This document shows, piece by piece, positions 1 through 8,876 of a stretch of 64,000 nucleotides of DNA. Position 1 is the first letter of the stretch; each line of letters begins with the position of its first letter. The position numbers and the translations under genes were made by a program. Source of the stretch: Prevotella sp. (GTDB lineage Bacteria; Bacteroidota; Bacteroidia; Bacteroidales; Bacteroidaceae); assembly GCA_017462915.1 (NCBI GenBank), contig JAFTQG010000048.1, positions 1 to 64,000 of the forward strand. Direction: 5' to 3'. The notes beneath the pieces were generated by a model, which worked only from the letters and a program-made list of their open reading frames with translations, was not told the origin of the DNA and ran no database searches.

Positions 1-15
1 GTCCGAAGAAATGTG

Positions 16-105
16 TACTTTTGCCCATCGTTATTTATGTTTTGTTTTGCGACTGCTAAATAACGATAATGGGCTGACTCCTGCAAATGGAATCAGCCCT
101 AATTT
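16..105 (+). promoter_or_regulatory. Promoter-like -7 box with two hairpins; possible short transcript
   Basis: TACTTTTG at 16-23 fits the Bacteroidetes -7 box. It is followed by a long imperfect stem (CCCATCGTTATTTA at 24-37 pairs with bases near 57-73) and then by a GGGCTGA/TCAGCCC hairpin (71-99) with T-rich sequence after it. A transcript starting near 30 would end near 105 and contain no convincing reading frame. The -33 region lies outside the window. It could be a small RNA or a leftover regulatory leader. Confidence 0.35.
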
Positions 106-108
106 TTA
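71..108 (+). terminator. Probable intrinsic terminator
   Basis: The arms GGGCTGACTCC (71-81) and GGAATCAGCCC (89-99) form an 11-bp stem with one mismatch around a 7-base loop. AATTTTTATT follows. The orientation fits plus-strand transcription. Confidence 0.55.
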
Positions 109-312
109 TTCAACTCAAAATGTTTAGCGGACAGTAATAATCCGAAATCAATATTACCATTGGATTCCATTGGAGCCATAGTCATTTATGGAGATTACTA
201 TGATGGTGAGACTTTGGCGGCAGATGTAGCAATACTGCCACTTGACGACACTTTTGATGAAGCAAAAGCCAGCAAATATGCAAAAGAACACAATATTAGA
301 CTTGAGCCATAG
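103..312 (+). pseudogene. Open frame without a start; probable 3' gene remnant
   Basis: The frame is open from the TAA at 100-102 to the TAG ending at 312 and has no ATG. From about 163 it reads like real protein: a run of I, V and Y followed by an acidic, lysine-rich tail ending HNIRLEP. The frame begins directly after a terminator-like hairpin, so this looks like the truncated C-terminus of a lost gene. I do not recognise the family. A TTG at 160 could start a 50-residue peptide, but nothing else supports that. Confidence 0.35.
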
Positions 313-772
313 CTCTATAATCAACTCTTTTCTATTACATTATTAGAGCTCATTTCGTAATTAATCTATAGTCGACTATCGGTGTCGAGATTTACCATAT
401 TTTCTACATATTAGGCCGAAATTCACTTTTTAAATTTCCCTATAAAAGCAATGATGGTTCGTTTGGCTTTTCCCCAAACGAACCATCTGGCTGTTTTGCC
501 ACCATAAAAGAAAATAAGGTGGCAGAAACTTACATAGCTTGTCTCACGACAAACTGCCTAATTACCTTAATATCTAATACCATGAAAAACACGTTACAAA
601 ATTAAACAATAATATCTATAATCACAAAAGATATTATCATATTTTGTCGACAATAAATATTATTTAACAAAACATACCTTTATTAATGACAAATAGGCCT
701 ACATTCAGAAATTAGGTCATGCTGTATGCTCACAATTCTCTATAACCAGAAAGAGTATTCAGTTAAATACAC
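313..772. other. AT-rich non-coding stretch with two perfect hairpins
   Basis: No gene is visible. A perfect 14-bp inverted repeat (GATGGTTCGTTTGG at 453-466, complement at 474-487) is followed at once by a second stem (TGCCACC at 497-503, GGTGGCA at 518-524). They may be terminators or structured RNA. The rest, 540-770, is AT-rich and featureless. Confidence 0.5.
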
Positions 773-808
773 AAAAAAGTCATAATACCTTTTTATGGGT
801 ATTATGAC
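773..808 (-). terminator. Intrinsic terminator of the thrS-infC-rpmI-rplT unit
   Basis: GTCATAATACC (779-789) and GGTATTATGAC (798-808) form a perfect 11-bp stem. On the minus strand it is followed by six T residues (A773-778 on plus). It lies 33 bases beyond the rplT stop. Confidence 0.85.
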
Positions 809-840
809 TTTATGCTGGTAAATGTAGTTTTCTGACTAAA

Positions 841-1185
841 TTACTTTACCTTGGCAACGATTGCCTTAAAAGCCTCTGGGTGATTAACGGCGAGGTCAGC
901 GAGAACCTTACGGTTAATCTCGATACCGGCCTTGTGAAGAGCACCCATCAACTGTGAATAGCTGAGACCCTCAAGACGGGCAGCAGCATTGATACGCTGA
1001 ATCCAAAGTGCACGGAATGTGCGCTTCTTGTTCTTACGGTCACGGTAAGCATAGGTGAGACCTTTCTCCCAAGTATTCTTGGCAACAGTCCAAACATTTT
1101 TACGCGCTCCGAAGTAGCCACGGGTGAGCTTAAGGATTCTCTTGCGCTTTGCGCGAGATGCAACGTGATTTACTGATCTTGGCAT
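841..1185 (-). CDS. rplT: 50S ribosomal protein L20
   Basis: This is a 114-residue basic protein that binds 23S rRNA and is needed for early assembly of the large subunit. The N-terminus [19 protein letters not shown] and the internal [18 protein letters not shown] block are hallmarks of bacterial L20, and the length is normal for the family. It is the last gene of the translation cluster, 34 bases after rpmI, and is followed by a strong intrinsic terminator. L20 represses this operon in several bacteria; I do not see a recognisable L20 leader here, so that regulation is not claimed. Confidence 0.97.
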   Translation of the reverse strand: MPRSVNHVASRAKRKRILKLTRGYFGARKNVWTVAKNTWEKGLTYAYRDRKNKKRTFRALWIQRINAAARLEGLSYSQLMGALHKAGIEINRKVLADLAVNHPEAFKAIVAKVK

Positions 1186-1219
1186 AGTTTTCTTACTTTT
1201 AAAAAGTTAGACAATAAGA

Positions 1220-1417
1220 TTAACGGAGACGCAGCAAGTCACGAACCTGCTTTGTATTAGAAGAATCAACGATTTCGAAACCGAGAAGATTTCTCTTCTG
1301 CTTCTTTGTCTTCTTTGTCAGAATGTGGCTGTGAAAAGCATGACGACGCTTAATCTTACCTGATCCGGTGAAAGAAAAACGCTTCTTTGCAGCGGAATTA
1401 GTCTTTACTTTTGGCAT
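1220..1417 (-). CDS. rpmI: 50S ribosomal protein L35
   Basis: This is a 65-residue, highly basic large-subunit protein. [20 protein letters not shown] at the N-terminus and the [20 protein letters not shown] segment are diagnostic for L35. It sits between infC (89 bases upstream) and rplT (34 bases downstream), the conserved infC-rpmI-rplT order, so all three are presumably co-transcribed. Confidence 0.97.
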   Translation of the reverse strand: MPKVKTNSAAKKRFSFTGSGKIKRRHAFHSHILTKKTKKQKRNLLGFEIVDSSNTKQVRDLLRLR

Positions 1418-1506
1418 TTTTTTTATTGTTTAATTAATTATTAATATATTGTGGCAACGCATATACCGGGCGTTACGCACGTATCTTCTGTAAATCAGTA
1501 TGAGGA

Positions 1507-2220
1507 CTATTCCTCGAATTTCAGATTTGCTAAAGCCTCAGCACCTTTTGCATTTGCGGCAAGTCCACCATTTGCAGGTGTCTCGGCATCAGCTGGCTGA
1601 GATGATTTCTTTGCTTCGGCCTCCCGACGTTCACGGTCAAGTTTCTGCTGTGACTTCTTTGCAACACCTGATTTCTTAGGTGCTATAAAGAGGAACATCT
1701 TCTTGCCTTCAAGTTTTGGCATTTGTTCAACCTTGCCGTATTCTTCCAAATCATTCGCGAAGCGTAACAGAAGCACTTCTCCTTGCTCTTTGAAGAGAAT
1801 GGAACGTCCACGGAAGAAGACATATGCACGAACCTTATTTCCTTCTTCAAGGAATTCTTTCGCATGCTTGAGCTTGAAATTATAATCGTGCTCATCAGTC
1901 TGAGGTCCGAAACGGATTTCCTTAACCTCAACCTTAACCTGCTTCTGCTTCATCTCCTTTGCCTTTTTCTTCTGCTGGTAAAGGAACTTGGAGTAGTCTA
2001 TGATGCGACATACCGGCGGCTCGGCATTTGGCGAAATCATCACGAGATCTTCCTCACGGCTTCGAGCCATCTGAAGTGCCTCACGAGTAGAGACAACCAT
2101 TGCCCCGTCATCGCCTACAATACGTACCTCCTTGCAACGAATCTGCTCGTTGATACGGTATTGATTTTGTTCTTTCTTTTTGTCTATCTTCATTAAACGT
2201 TGTGGTTTGGCTGTTGCCAT
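1507..2220 (-). CDS. infC: Translation initiation factor IF-3
   Basis: IF-3 binds the 30S subunit, keeps it apart from 50S and proofreads the start codon and initiator tRNA. The N-terminal domain begins with [19 protein letters not shown], and the C-terminal domain carries [20 protein letters not shown] and [13 protein letters not shown] start at 2220 (MATAKPQ, 237 residues). The longer frame from 2250 would begin inside a -7-like box at 2248-2255, and a third candidate is 2193 (MKIDKKK). The C-terminus has a low-complexity Ala/Lys/Glu tail longer than in many homologues. It lies downstream of thrS across a structured spacer. Confidence 0.93.
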   Translation of the reverse strand: MATAKPQRLMKIDKKKEQNQYRINEQIRCKEVRIVGDDGAMVVSTREALQMARSREEDLVMISPNAEPPVCRIIDYSKFLYQQKKKAKEMKQKQVKVEVKEIRFGPQTDEHDYNFKLKHAKEFLEEGNKVRAYVFFRGRSILFKEQGEVLLLRFANDLEEYGKVEQMPKLEGKKMFLFIAPKKSGVAKKSQQKLDRERREAEAKKSSQPADAETPANGGLAANAKGAEALANLKFEE

Positions 2221-2245
2221 TAATATTGATTCTGCAAAAATCGGA

Positions 2246-2296
2246 TGCAAAGATACTAATTTTCATTAACATACGTAGTATGATAGTATCTTTGCA
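2246..2296 (-). promoter_or_regulatory. 13-bp perfect inverted repeat in the thrS-infC spacer
   Basis: TGCAAAGATACTA (2246-2258) is the exact complement of TAGTATCTTTGCA (2284-2296). A smaller stem CATAC/GTATG lies inside the loop. Each arm contains TATCTTTG, a -7-like box, so the element could be an internal promoter for infC, a readthrough hairpin after thrS, or both. Confidence 0.5.
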
Positions 2297-2327
2297 CCAC
2301 GATATTTAACATTATTTAGAATAAAAT

Positions 2328-4301
2328 CTAATTTTCAGGTTTCAAGTTGGTTGCCTCAAGCATTTCCGCTACCTCATCCAATATACGTTGGGCAAAAGCC
2401 TCCTTAGGCATGACAGCCTGATCTCCACCACCCTGTTGACGCATAGCGACGGTGCCTTCTGCAGCTTCTTTCTCGCCAACAATAACCATATAAGGAACAC
2501 GCTTCAACTCGTTGTCACGAATCTTACGACCTATCTTTTCGTTTCGGTTATCAACTGTCGCACGTACTCCTACACTGTCAAAATACTTTGACACTTCCAT
2601 TGCGTAGTCATTGTATTTTTCTGAAATAGGAAGGATAGCCACCTGCTCAGGGGCGAGCCAAAGCGGGAAATGGCCGGCTGTATGCTCTATGAGAACAGCT
2701 GTAAAACGTTCCAAAGATCCGAACGGAGCACGGTGAATCATCACAGGACGACGCTTAGAGTTATCCTCTGCCGTATATTCCAGATTGAAACGCTCAGGCA
2801 GATTATAATCTACCTGGATTGTACCAAGCTGCCAACGACGGCCTATGGCATCCTTCACCATGCAGTCAAGTTTCGGACCATAGAATGCCGCCTCACCTAA
2901 CTCACAGCGTGCCTTTATGCCTTTTTCCTTACAAGCATCGATAATGGCTTGCTCTGCTGAAGCCCAGACTTCATCGGAGCCTATATACTTGTCTGTGTCT
3001 TCCGGGTCACGGAGTGAAATCTGAAATTCCACCTGTTCCTCTCCGAAGCCGAATATCTTGAATACAGTCTGGATGATGGAAAGAACACGAAGGAACTCTT
3101 CCTTCACTTGATCCTGACGACAGAATATATGCGCATCGTCCTGTGTGAAAGAACGAACACGGGTAAAACCGTGAAGCTCGCCAGACTTCTCATAACGATA
3201 AACCGTACCGAACTCTGCACAACGGAATGGCAAGTCCTTGTATGAACGAGGTTTCCAAGCGAACACCTCGCAATGATGAGGACAGTTCATCGGCTTGAGC
3301 ATGTATTCCTCATCCTCTTCCGGAGTATGTATAGGCTGGAATGAATCCTTTCCATAATGTGCATAATGTCCAGATGTCACATACAGATTCTTAGAACCGA
3401 TATGTGGAGTAATCACCTCCTGATATCCGAAGTTCTTCTGTATCTTACGAAGCATATCCTGCAGACGGATACGAAGGTCTGTACCCTTTGGCAACCAGAT
3501 TGGAAGACCCTTGCCTACTCTTTCCGAGAACATGAAGAGTTCCATCTCCTTGCCTATCTTGCGGTGGTCACGTTTCTTAGCTTCCTCAAGCATCAAGAGA
3601 TACTCGTCCAGCATCTTCTTTTTAGGAAATGATATGCCATAGAGACGCTGCATCTGGTCTTTAGTTGCATCGCCACGCCAGAATGCACCGGCAATAGCTG
3701 TCAACTTGATAGCTTTGATATCGCCAGTAGACACAAGATGAGGACCCTTACAGAGGTCGGTAAACTGTCCTTGAGTATAAGTTGTGATGGAACCGTCATC
3801 CAGATCTTGCTCAATATGCTCACATTTATATGTCTGACCAGCAGCACCGAACTTTGCAAGGCAGTCGTCTTTTGATATCTCCTGACGTACAACCGGCTCA
3901 TTCTTACGTGCCAGTTCTATCATCTTGTCTTCTATTTTCTTGAAATCTCCCTCTTTTATCATCTCACCGCCAGGGAGAAGCACATCATAGAAAAATCCAT
4001 TTTCAACAGCAGGACCGAAACCGAACTGAATACCAGGATACAACTCTTGAAGAGCTTCTGCAAGCAGATGGGCACTGGTATGCCAGAATGTATGCTTTCC
4101 TTGCTCATCATCAAACTTATACAGAGCAATACGTGCATCAGCATTGATTGGTCTGTTAAGCTCAACTGTTTCCCCATTTACGCCGCAGGATACAACGCTA
4201 CGTGCGAGAGCAGGAGAGATGCTCTCTGCAATTTGAAAACCAGTAACGCCTGCATTATATTCACGCACGCTACCGTCTGGAAATGTTATTTTTATCATCA
4301 T
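2328..4301 (-). CDS. thrS: Threonyl-tRNA synthetase
   Basis: This cytoplasmic class II enzyme charges tRNA-Thr. The 657 residues contain an N-terminal TGS domain (1-65), the editing domain with [11 protein letters not shown] (about 75) and [13 protein letters not shown], the catalytic core with the zinc-site region [10 protein letters not shown] (about 340) and the motif 2 [11 protein letters not shown], and the C-terminal anticodon domain starting near [10 protein letters not shown]. The length is normal. The second codon is also Met, so the start may be 4298. It leads the infC-rpmI-rplT cluster and has its own promoter upstream. Confidence 0.97.
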   Translation of the reverse strand: MMIKITFPDGSVREYNAGVTGFQIAESISPALARSVVSCGVNGETVELNRPINADARIALYKFDDEQGKHTFWHTSAHLLAEALQELYPGIQFGFGPAVENGFFYDVLLPGGEMIKEGDFKKIEDKMIELARKNEPVVRQEISKDDCLAKFGAAGQTYKCEHIEQDLDDGSITTYTQGQFTDLCKGPHLVSTGDIKAIKLTAIAGAFWRGDATKDQMQRLYGISFPKKKMLDEYLLMLEEAKKRDHRKIGKEMELFMFSERVGKGLPIWLPKGTDLRIRLQDMLRKIQKNFGYQEVITPHIGSKNLYVTSGHYAHYGKDSFQPIHTPEEDEEYMLKPMNCPHHCEVFAWKPRSYKDLPFRCAEFGTVYRYEKSGELHGFTRVRSFTQDDAHIFCRQDQVKEEFLRVLSIIQTVFKIFGFGEEQVEFQISLRDPEDTDKYIGSDEVWASAEQAIIDACKEKGIKARCELGEAAFYGPKLDCMVKDAIGRRWQLGTIQVDYNLPERFNLEYTAEDNSKRRPVMIHRAPFGSLERFTAVLIEHTAGHFPLWLAPEQVAILPISEKYNDYAMEVSKYFDSVGVRATVDNRNEKIGRKIRDNELKRVPYMVIVGEKEAAEGTVAMRQQGGGDQAVMPKEAFAQRILDEVAEMLEATNLKPEN

Positions 4302-4358
4302 TATGTTGTTTTTATAGGCAAATCGTACGGATGATCAGCCCTTATTGTTATTCAGATG

Positions 4359-4388
4359 CAAAATTACTATATTTTTCTTAAAACCAAA
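4359..4388 (-). promoter_or_regulatory. Promoter of the thrS operon
   Basis: On the minus strand a TAATTTTG -7 box (4359-4366 on plus) is preceded by a TTTG -33 box (4385-4388) with an 18-base gap. This is the Bacteroidetes primary-sigma pattern. It separates thrS from the upstream def/TPR unit. Confidence 0.65.
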
Positions 4389-4421
4389 GAAAAAGCAAGT
4401 TTTTTTTGCTTACCTTCCCTT

Positions 4422-5984
4422 TTAATGTACATTTTTCTCCTTATTGAACTTCTTCATCACACTGTAAGCACTGTAAAGCCCGAGCTCTCCAGCCTTGCTC
4501 AGATCGTTCAGTCCCTCTTTCCTCTTGCCAGAGAAGATATAGCAAAGACCACGATTGAAATATGCTTCCTGCATACGAGGGTCTTTTCCTATCGCGACTG
4601 TAAAGGCTTCTATTGCGTCCTTATAGTCACCAGCCCTAGCATACCGAGTGCCTGTAACATAATATTCTGCAGCCTCTGTCGGCTCCAGACTTGAAGAGAA
4701 ATCCTCTGGAAGGAGTTCGATATTAACCTTCCTGTTTTGAATCTTGCCACGGTACTCACTCTTATACTCATGCTCTTTCTGCTCCTCGTCCTCAACCACA
4801 AGAGAGTTATATTTATTAGGATCTATGTCGCTCTTCTTGCGCATTTCCTTCAGCTTGGATTTACTCCAACGATTTTGGATGCCAAGATGCTTGTCCATCT
4901 GGGCTTTCAATATCCTGAATTCATCTTTTTCCGCCTTACCTGTCATACCAAGCCTGCGATAGCAACTTGCACGACGTGACAATCCTGTCCAGAAATTAGG
5001 AAATTGTTCTATCACCTTAGAGTAATCCCTTATGGCCCCTCGTAAGTTTCCTGTTGCATCAAGGAGGATGGCACGGTTGAATAATGCCATGACATTCCCT
5101 GGCTCCATCTGCAACACATAGTCAAAATCCTCTATGGCTCTATTGTCATCACCTACTTGCTGACGAAGGAGACCACGGTTATAATGTGCGAGAAAATTGT
5201 TAGGGTCTATGTCAAGGGCTATATCGTAGTCAGACATCGCTCCGCGAAGATTATTTATATTGCAACGCGCAAGCGCTCTATTGATATAGCCTGCCACAAA
5301 CTTCGGACGAAGATGCAAAGCCTTTGAAAGTTGCAAGTCAGCATCCTTCCATTCTTTTCTGTTCATGGATATGCTTGCACGTGTCATCCATGCATCGGCA
5401 TTGTACGGATCGATCTCGATGCTTTTGTCCAGACACTCGGTTGCAGCCAAAGTATCTTTCTGGTGTATATACACTTCTGCCTTTACATTATACGCATTGG
5501 AGAATGTCTTCCATTTTCCGATAATCGTATCAAGTTCAAGATGCGCCTTATCATATTCCTTATTCTCCATACGACAGACAGCACGGTTATACCAATAGTT
5601 CTTATTGTCAGGATTAAGCCCTATCGCCGCGGTATAGTCTACAATCGCCTTGGAGAAATCTTTCTGCCTGATACGGACAATGCCTCTTAAATCGTACAAC
5701 TCGGATACATAAGGATTCAATCGCAAAGCCTCTGTGGCATCCTGTTCCGCACCGCTATAATCATCAAGGTAGAATTTGGCAACAGAACGCATATACCACG
5801 GTTCATACAGATGTGGCTTAGCAGTGATTATCTGCGAAAAATACTGGATAGATAAGGCATAGTCTTCATAATGCAACGCAATCTTTCCGGTCGTCATGAG
5901 ACGATCGGTATTAAATTGTGCTTTTCCCGTCAAGAAAAAGCACAATAATATTACTATGGCCACCACCCTATATTGGCAATGCAT
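4422..5984 (-). CDS. Secreted or periplasmic TPR-repeat protein
   Basis: The protein has 520 residues. An N-terminal hydrophobic segment ending near TGKAQ looks like a cleavable signal peptide, so it is probably periplasmic. About ten tetratricopeptide repeats follow, with recognisable helix pairs such as ALRLNPYVSELYDLRG, IGLNPDNKNYWYNRA, LDIDPNNFLAHYNRG and IGKDPRMQEAYFNRGL. Between the main array and the last repeats (about 350-420) is a charged linker. TPRs bind partner proteins; the partner is unknown. It is the last gene of a minus-strand unit with def, ruvX and a SPOR lipoprotein, 24 bases after def. Confidence 0.85.
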   Translation of the reverse strand: MHCQYRVVAIVILLCFFLTGKAQFNTDRLMTTGKIALHYEDYALSIQYFSQIITAKPHLYEPWYMRSVAKFYLDDYSGAEQDATEALRLNPYVSELYDLRGIVRIRQKDFSKAIVDYTAAIGLNPDNKNYWYNRAVCRMENKEYDKAHLELDTIIGKWKTFSNAYNVKAEVYIHQKDTLAATECLDKSIEIDPYNADAWMTRASISMNRKEWKDADLQLSKALHLRPKFVAGYINRALARCNINNLRGAMSDYDIALDIDPNNFLAHYNRGLLRQQVGDDNRAIEDFDYVLQMEPGNVMALFNRAILLDATGNLRGAIRDYSKVIEQFPNFWTGLSRRASCYRRLGMTGKAEKDEFRILKAQMDKHLGIQNRWSKSKLKEMRKKSDIDPNKYNSLVVEDEEQKEHEYKSEYRGKIQNRKVNIELLPEDFSSSLEPTEAAEYYVTGTRYARAGDYKDAIEAFTVAIGKDPRMQEAYFNRGLCYIFSGKRKEGLNDLSKAGELGLYSAYSVMKKFNKEKNVH

Positions 5985-6008
5985 TGCAATTACTTATACT
6001 TATAAGCA

Positions 6009-6572
6009 CTATACCTTTGGCGCCTTCGTCTTATATCCGCAACGGAAACGTCCTTGCAAAAGGGCTTTCAGCTTCGATTTGATAAGTTGCTTGCGCAGTG
6101 GAGAGATACGGTCAATAAACATATGTCCCTCCAAATGGTCAAATTCGTGCTGCATGACACGGGCGAGATATCCCTCCACCCACTCGTCATGATGATTGAA
6201 CTCCTCGTCTACATACTCGACATGTATGCGTGTCGGACGAGTAACATTCTCATGAATGGCCGGCAATGACAGACATCCCTCCTGCAGAGTTTCCTTCTTT
6301 GCATTGTCATCAGACTCTATGATATGGGCATTTATATAAACTTTCCTGAATCCCTTATATTCAGGAAAATCATCCGCCATCGGGTCAAGGTCTATTACAA
6401 CAACCCTGACAGACTTGCCGACCTGAGGCGCGGCAAGGCCGATGCCTTCGCTCAAGGCAAGCGTCTCCCACATATTCTGAATGAATTGTTTCAACTCCGG
6501 ATAGTCTGGAGTTATATCTTCGGCAACCTTTCTCAATACAGGCTGTCCATATGTATATATAGGTAATATCAT
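6009..6572 (-). CDS. def: Peptide deformylase
   Basis: This metalloenzyme removes the formyl group from the N-terminal methionine of new proteins. All three family motifs are present: [10 protein letters not shown] (about 43-52), EGCLSLP with the metal-ligand cysteine, and QHEFDHLEG with the two metal-binding histidines and the catalytic glutamate. At 187 residues the length is normal. It lies 22 bases downstream of ruvX and 24 bases upstream of the TPR gene. Confidence 0.97.
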   Translation of the reverse strand: MILPIYTYGQPVLRKVAEDITPDYPELKQFIQNMWETLALSEGIGLAAPQVGKSVRVVVIDLDPMADDFPEYKGFRKVYINAHIIESDDNAKKETLQEGCLSLPAIHENVTRPTRIHVEYVDEEFNHHDEWVEGYLARVMQHEFDHLEGHMFIDRISPLRKQLIKSKLKALLQGRFRCGYKTKAPKV

Positions 6573-6594
6573 ATCAATTTATCGTTATATCAGA

Positions 6595-7014
6595 TTATAC
6601 ATGAAAGCGACGTGACTCCATATAGTCCTGGAGTATTATCGTCGCCGAGATTTCATCTACAAGGCTCTTGTCCTGACGTGCTTTCTTATGCAAGCCAGCA
6701 TCAATCATTGTACGATGAGCGATGACAGATGTAAAACGCTCATCATAGAGCACAATCTCCTTGTCCGGGAAATTCTTCTTCAGAAGCTCCACAAACGAGC
6801 GTACACGTTGGAGATTCTCGCTCGGCTGGCCATTTGGCTGCCAAGGTTCACCGACAACGATTGTCGAGACATCCTCCTTTGCACAATATTCTTTCAAGAA
6901 GCGCATCAAATCAGATGTAGCAACAGTCACCAATCCATTTGCAATAATCTGCAATGGGTCAGTGACTGCCAAACCTGTACGTTTCTTTCCGTAGTCAACA
7001 GAAAGTATCCGCAT
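6595..7014 (-). CDS. ruvX: Putative pre-16S rRNA nuclease / Holliday junction resolvase-like protein
   Basis: The 139-residue YqgF/RuvX protein has an RNase H-like fold. The N-terminal SVDYGKKRTGLAVTDP supplies the first catalytic aspartate, VVGEPWQPNGQPSE the middle motif, and YDERFTSVIAHRTM plus the DEISATIILQDY end the remaining acidic residues. The E. coli homologue matures the 16S rRNA 5' end; a resolvase role has also been proposed. It sits between the SPOR lipoprotein and def, where def-linked YqgF genes are common in Bacteroidetes. Confidence 0.93.
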   Translation of the reverse strand: MRILSVDYGKKRTGLAVTDPLQIIANGLVTVATSDLMRFLKEYCAKEDVSTIVVGEPWQPNGQPSENLQRVRSFVELLKKNFPDKEIVLYDERFTSVIAHRTMIDAGLHKKARQDKSLVDEISATIILQDYMESRRFHV

Positions 7015-7049
7015 ATAAATTATCTAAATATGCAACATTCATGAATATC

Positions 7050-7526
7050 TTACTTGCTGTACAGCAACCAAGCATCTGGGTACTGAGCTCTCAGATTGTT
7101 GCGGCTCTGCACAGCATCAGCCTTATTGTCAAATGTCGTAGCAATGACACGATACATATTGTTGGCTGGATTAAACACGATCTGCGAACCAGCGATACGG
7201 CTCTGGAGATTCTCGGCATTAGCTTTCAAGCCAAAAGAGCCGACAACCACGCCAAAACCTTTAATACCGGAACCGCTGACAAGTTCCACCTTCTCTGCGC
7301 GAACGGAAACATTGTCGCTATTGTCCGTTGTCTGGTTATCCGTCACCTGACGCTCCACAACAGGAGCCACCACCTGTGCAGATGTCTGCTGCTCTATTAC
7401 CGTGGTGTTTTCCTGAGCCTGTGCCTTTTCATACGCCTTGCGGTATGCAGATTCCTTACTTGAACCACAACTTGCCAACACAAAACCTGCGCAAATTACT
7501 GCGCAAATCGTCATACACTTCTTCAT
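7050..7526 (-). CDS. SPOR-domain lipoprotein
   Basis: The 158-residue protein begins with a lipoprotein signal, with the lipobox LASC placing the lipidated cysteine at about residue 20. A low-complexity Gln/Thr/Val linker follows, and the C-terminal 75 residues (YVVVGSFG-like GFGVVVGSFGLKANAENLQ through the YPDAWLLYSK end) match SPOR domains, which bind denuded glycan strands of septal peptidoglycan. It is the first gene of the SPOR-ruvX-def-TPR unit. A cell-division or envelope role is inferred from the domain. Confidence 0.85.
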   Translation of the reverse strand: MKKCMTICAVICAGFVLASCGSSKESAYRKAYEKAQAQENTTVIEQQTSAQVVAPVVERQVTDNQTTDNSDNVSVRAEKVELVSGSGIKGFGVVVGSFGLKANAENLQSRIAGSQIVFNPANNMYRVIATTFDNKADAVQSRNNLRAQYPDAWLLYSK

Positions 7527-7567
7527 GATATTATTATGTTTACTATAGATTTTCTAATGTTTGGGTA

Positions 7568-7602
7568 CAAAATTAATAATAAATCATGACATATACAACA
7601 AA
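7568..7602 (-). promoter_or_regulatory. Promoter for the SPOR-ruvX-def-TPR unit
   Basis: On the minus strand a TAATTTTG -7 box (7568-7575) lies 42 bases before the SPOR start. CAAC/CAAA elements at 7596-7602 (plus view) give candidate -33 boxes with gaps of 20-23 bases. Confidence 0.5.
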
Positions 7603-7667
7603 AAACTGTGTAAAAACAATAAATTCAACAAATTCTACAATGTTTTAATAAAATTTTAGACGGAATA

Positions 7668-7699
7668 TTTGGACGTATATGAAATCTTTTTTACTTTTG
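7668..7699 (+). promoter_or_regulatory. Promoter for the YtxH operon
   Basis: A TTTG -33 box (7668-7671), a 20-base gap and a TACTTTTG -7 box (7692-7699) form a near-ideal Bacteroidetes promoter. The ATG follows 43 bases downstream. It is divergent from the SPOR promoter. Confidence 0.75.
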
Positions 7700-7742
7700 C
7701 GAAAGAATTCCAATTTATTATCCACTTAAAAAACTAAGAATT

Positions 7743-7955
7743 ATGAAAGCATTAGGTTACATCGGCGCATTTTTAGGTGGCGCTATTGCAGGTGCAGCTA
7801 TAGGTCTGCTCGCTGCTCCGGAGTCTGGAAAAGACACACGCAAGAAGATTTCCTCAACAATCAAGGATTTCTGCGACAAGCACAATCTTGAACTTACCAA
7901 GAAAGAGATGGCAGAACTTGCTGAGGATTTGGTAGATATAAACGTTACAGACTGA
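7743..7955 (+). CDS. YtxH-domain small membrane protein
   Basis: The 70-residue protein has a Gly/Ala-rich transmembrane segment (YIGAFLGGAIAGAAIGLLAAPESGKDTR) that is typical of YtxH proteins, followed by a charged helical tail. Family members are stress- or envelope-associated but biochemically undefined. It is the first of three closely packed genes; the next starts 3 bases after its stop, so they are surely one operon. Confidence 0.85.
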   Translation: MKALGYIGAFLGGAIAGAAIGLLAAPESGKDTRKKISSTIKDFCDKHNLELTKKEMAELAEDLVDINVTD

Positions 7956-7957
7956 TA

Positions 7958-8305
7958 ATGTTCAGCAACGACAAGAACATAGAGAAGCTGGCTCTCATCA
8001 TAGAGTCTCTGAAAGATTACATTGGGTTGCAGAAAGATTTTCTGCAACTCAATGCAATTGAGAAAACTGTGCGCATATTGACATTTGTCTTGCTCGCCAT
8101 CAGTTTATCCTTCTTCATTCTCCTGTTTATCATATTCTTGTCGTTTGCAGGAGCCTATGCATTAGGCGAGTTCATGTCTACCCCATTGGCTTTCCTTGCT
8201 GTTGCCGGATTCTATCTGTTGCTGTTCATCCTTGTGTATTCGAAGCGTAAGGCATGGATACAGCGTCCATTAGTGAAGCTTTTTGCAGAAATCCTAACAA
8301 ATTGA
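7958..8305 (+). CDS. Phage holin family / Holin-X-like membrane protein
   Basis: The protein has 115 residues: an amphipathic N-terminal helix with LIIESLKDYIGLQKDFLQL, then two hydrophobic spans (about 46-70 and 75-100) separated by a short turn, ending in a basic tail. This matches the small two-span proteins found behind YtxH genes in Bacteroidetes and named after holins. A lytic role is unlikely in this chromosomal context; an envelope role is inferred. It is tightly packed between the YtxH gene and the next small gene. Confidence 0.7.
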   Translation: MFSNDKNIEKLALIIESLKDYIGLQKDFLQLNAIEKTVRILTFVLLAISLSFFILLFIIFLSFAGAYALGEFMSTPLAFLAVAGFYLLLFILVYSKRKAWIQRPLVKLFAEILTN

Positions 8306-8312
8306 GAACGTC

Positions 8313-8540
8313 ATGTATAACGACATCAACGACATAATACAAAAGAAAGAGGAGCTGCGCAAGGCAATCACACAGAAAGAAAAGGAAATCAATATTCTTT
8401 GGGATGATGTCTTTCACCCGAAAGAAGAAAACACCTTCAGCACTCCATCACAGCGACTCTTGAGATATGCAAATACAGGCCTCGGTCTCATGGACGGAAT
8501 GCTTCTTGGATGGAAACTTTATAGAAGACTGAAGAGATAA
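8313..8540 (+). CDS. Small hypothetical protein, third gene of the YtxH operon
   Basis: The 75-residue protein has an N-terminal coiled-coil-like half (KKEELRKAITQKEKEINILW), then a less charged C-terminal half with NTGLGLMDGMLLGWKLYRRL. I do not recognise a named family, but its position 7 bases after the holin-like gene and its amphipathic nature suggest it works with those two membrane proteins. Its stop codon lies inside a terminator-like hairpin. Confidence 0.75.
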   Translation: MYNDINDIIQKKEELRKAITQKEKEINILWDDVFHPKEENTFSTPSQRLLRYANTGLGLMDGMLLGWKLYRRLKR

Positions 8541-8558
8541 GCTTTTTGGGCTTATCTC
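8534..8558 (+). terminator. Hairpin at the end of the YtxH operon
   Basis: GAGATAAGC (8534-8542) pairs with GCTTATCTC (8550-8558), a perfect 9-bp stem. No strong T-run follows directly; T-rich sequence begins about 15 bases later. The stem includes the stop codon of the preceding gene. Confidence 0.5.
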
Positions 8559-8659
8559 CATATTTCTCAATTCAATTTTTACCAGCAACCATACTACGCA
8601 CGGTATATGGTTTCTTGTTATGTATGTATACCAGAAAGGCTTTGGTATACATTTTTTAT

Positions 8660-8852
8660 CCCAAATCGGCCATTAGATTTCACATCGTTTCGTTTTTATC
8701 TCCGTTGTATTGCAACCATTGCGTCGAAGGCATAGCGGGCTATGTCGAGACGGAACGGGAAGCAAGACAGCGAAGAGAAAGACGAAACGGAGGAAAAGAC
8801 CGTATAATAATAACAGAGCATTACCTTATGTCGGTCTAATGACCGATTTGGG
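8660..8852 (+). mobile_element. 193-bp MITE-like element, copy 1
   Basis: The ends are CCCAAATCGGCCATTAGA and its near-complement TCTAATGACCGATTTGGG. The element is flanked on both sides by the 5-bp sequence TTTAT, a perfect target-site duplication. It is the reverse complement, with small differences, of the elements at 43011 and 58427, all exactly 193 bp. It contains no plausible transposase, so a transposase elsewhere would have to mobilise it. It fills the spacer between the YtxH operon and the convergent membrane-protein gene. Confidence 0.9.
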
Positions 8853-8876
8853 TTTATTTTCACTCACCTATTATCG

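Noticed and set aside
8546-8839. 97-residue frame within MITE copy 1
   Set aside because: It lies mostly inside the element and has no homologous frame kept in the other copies.
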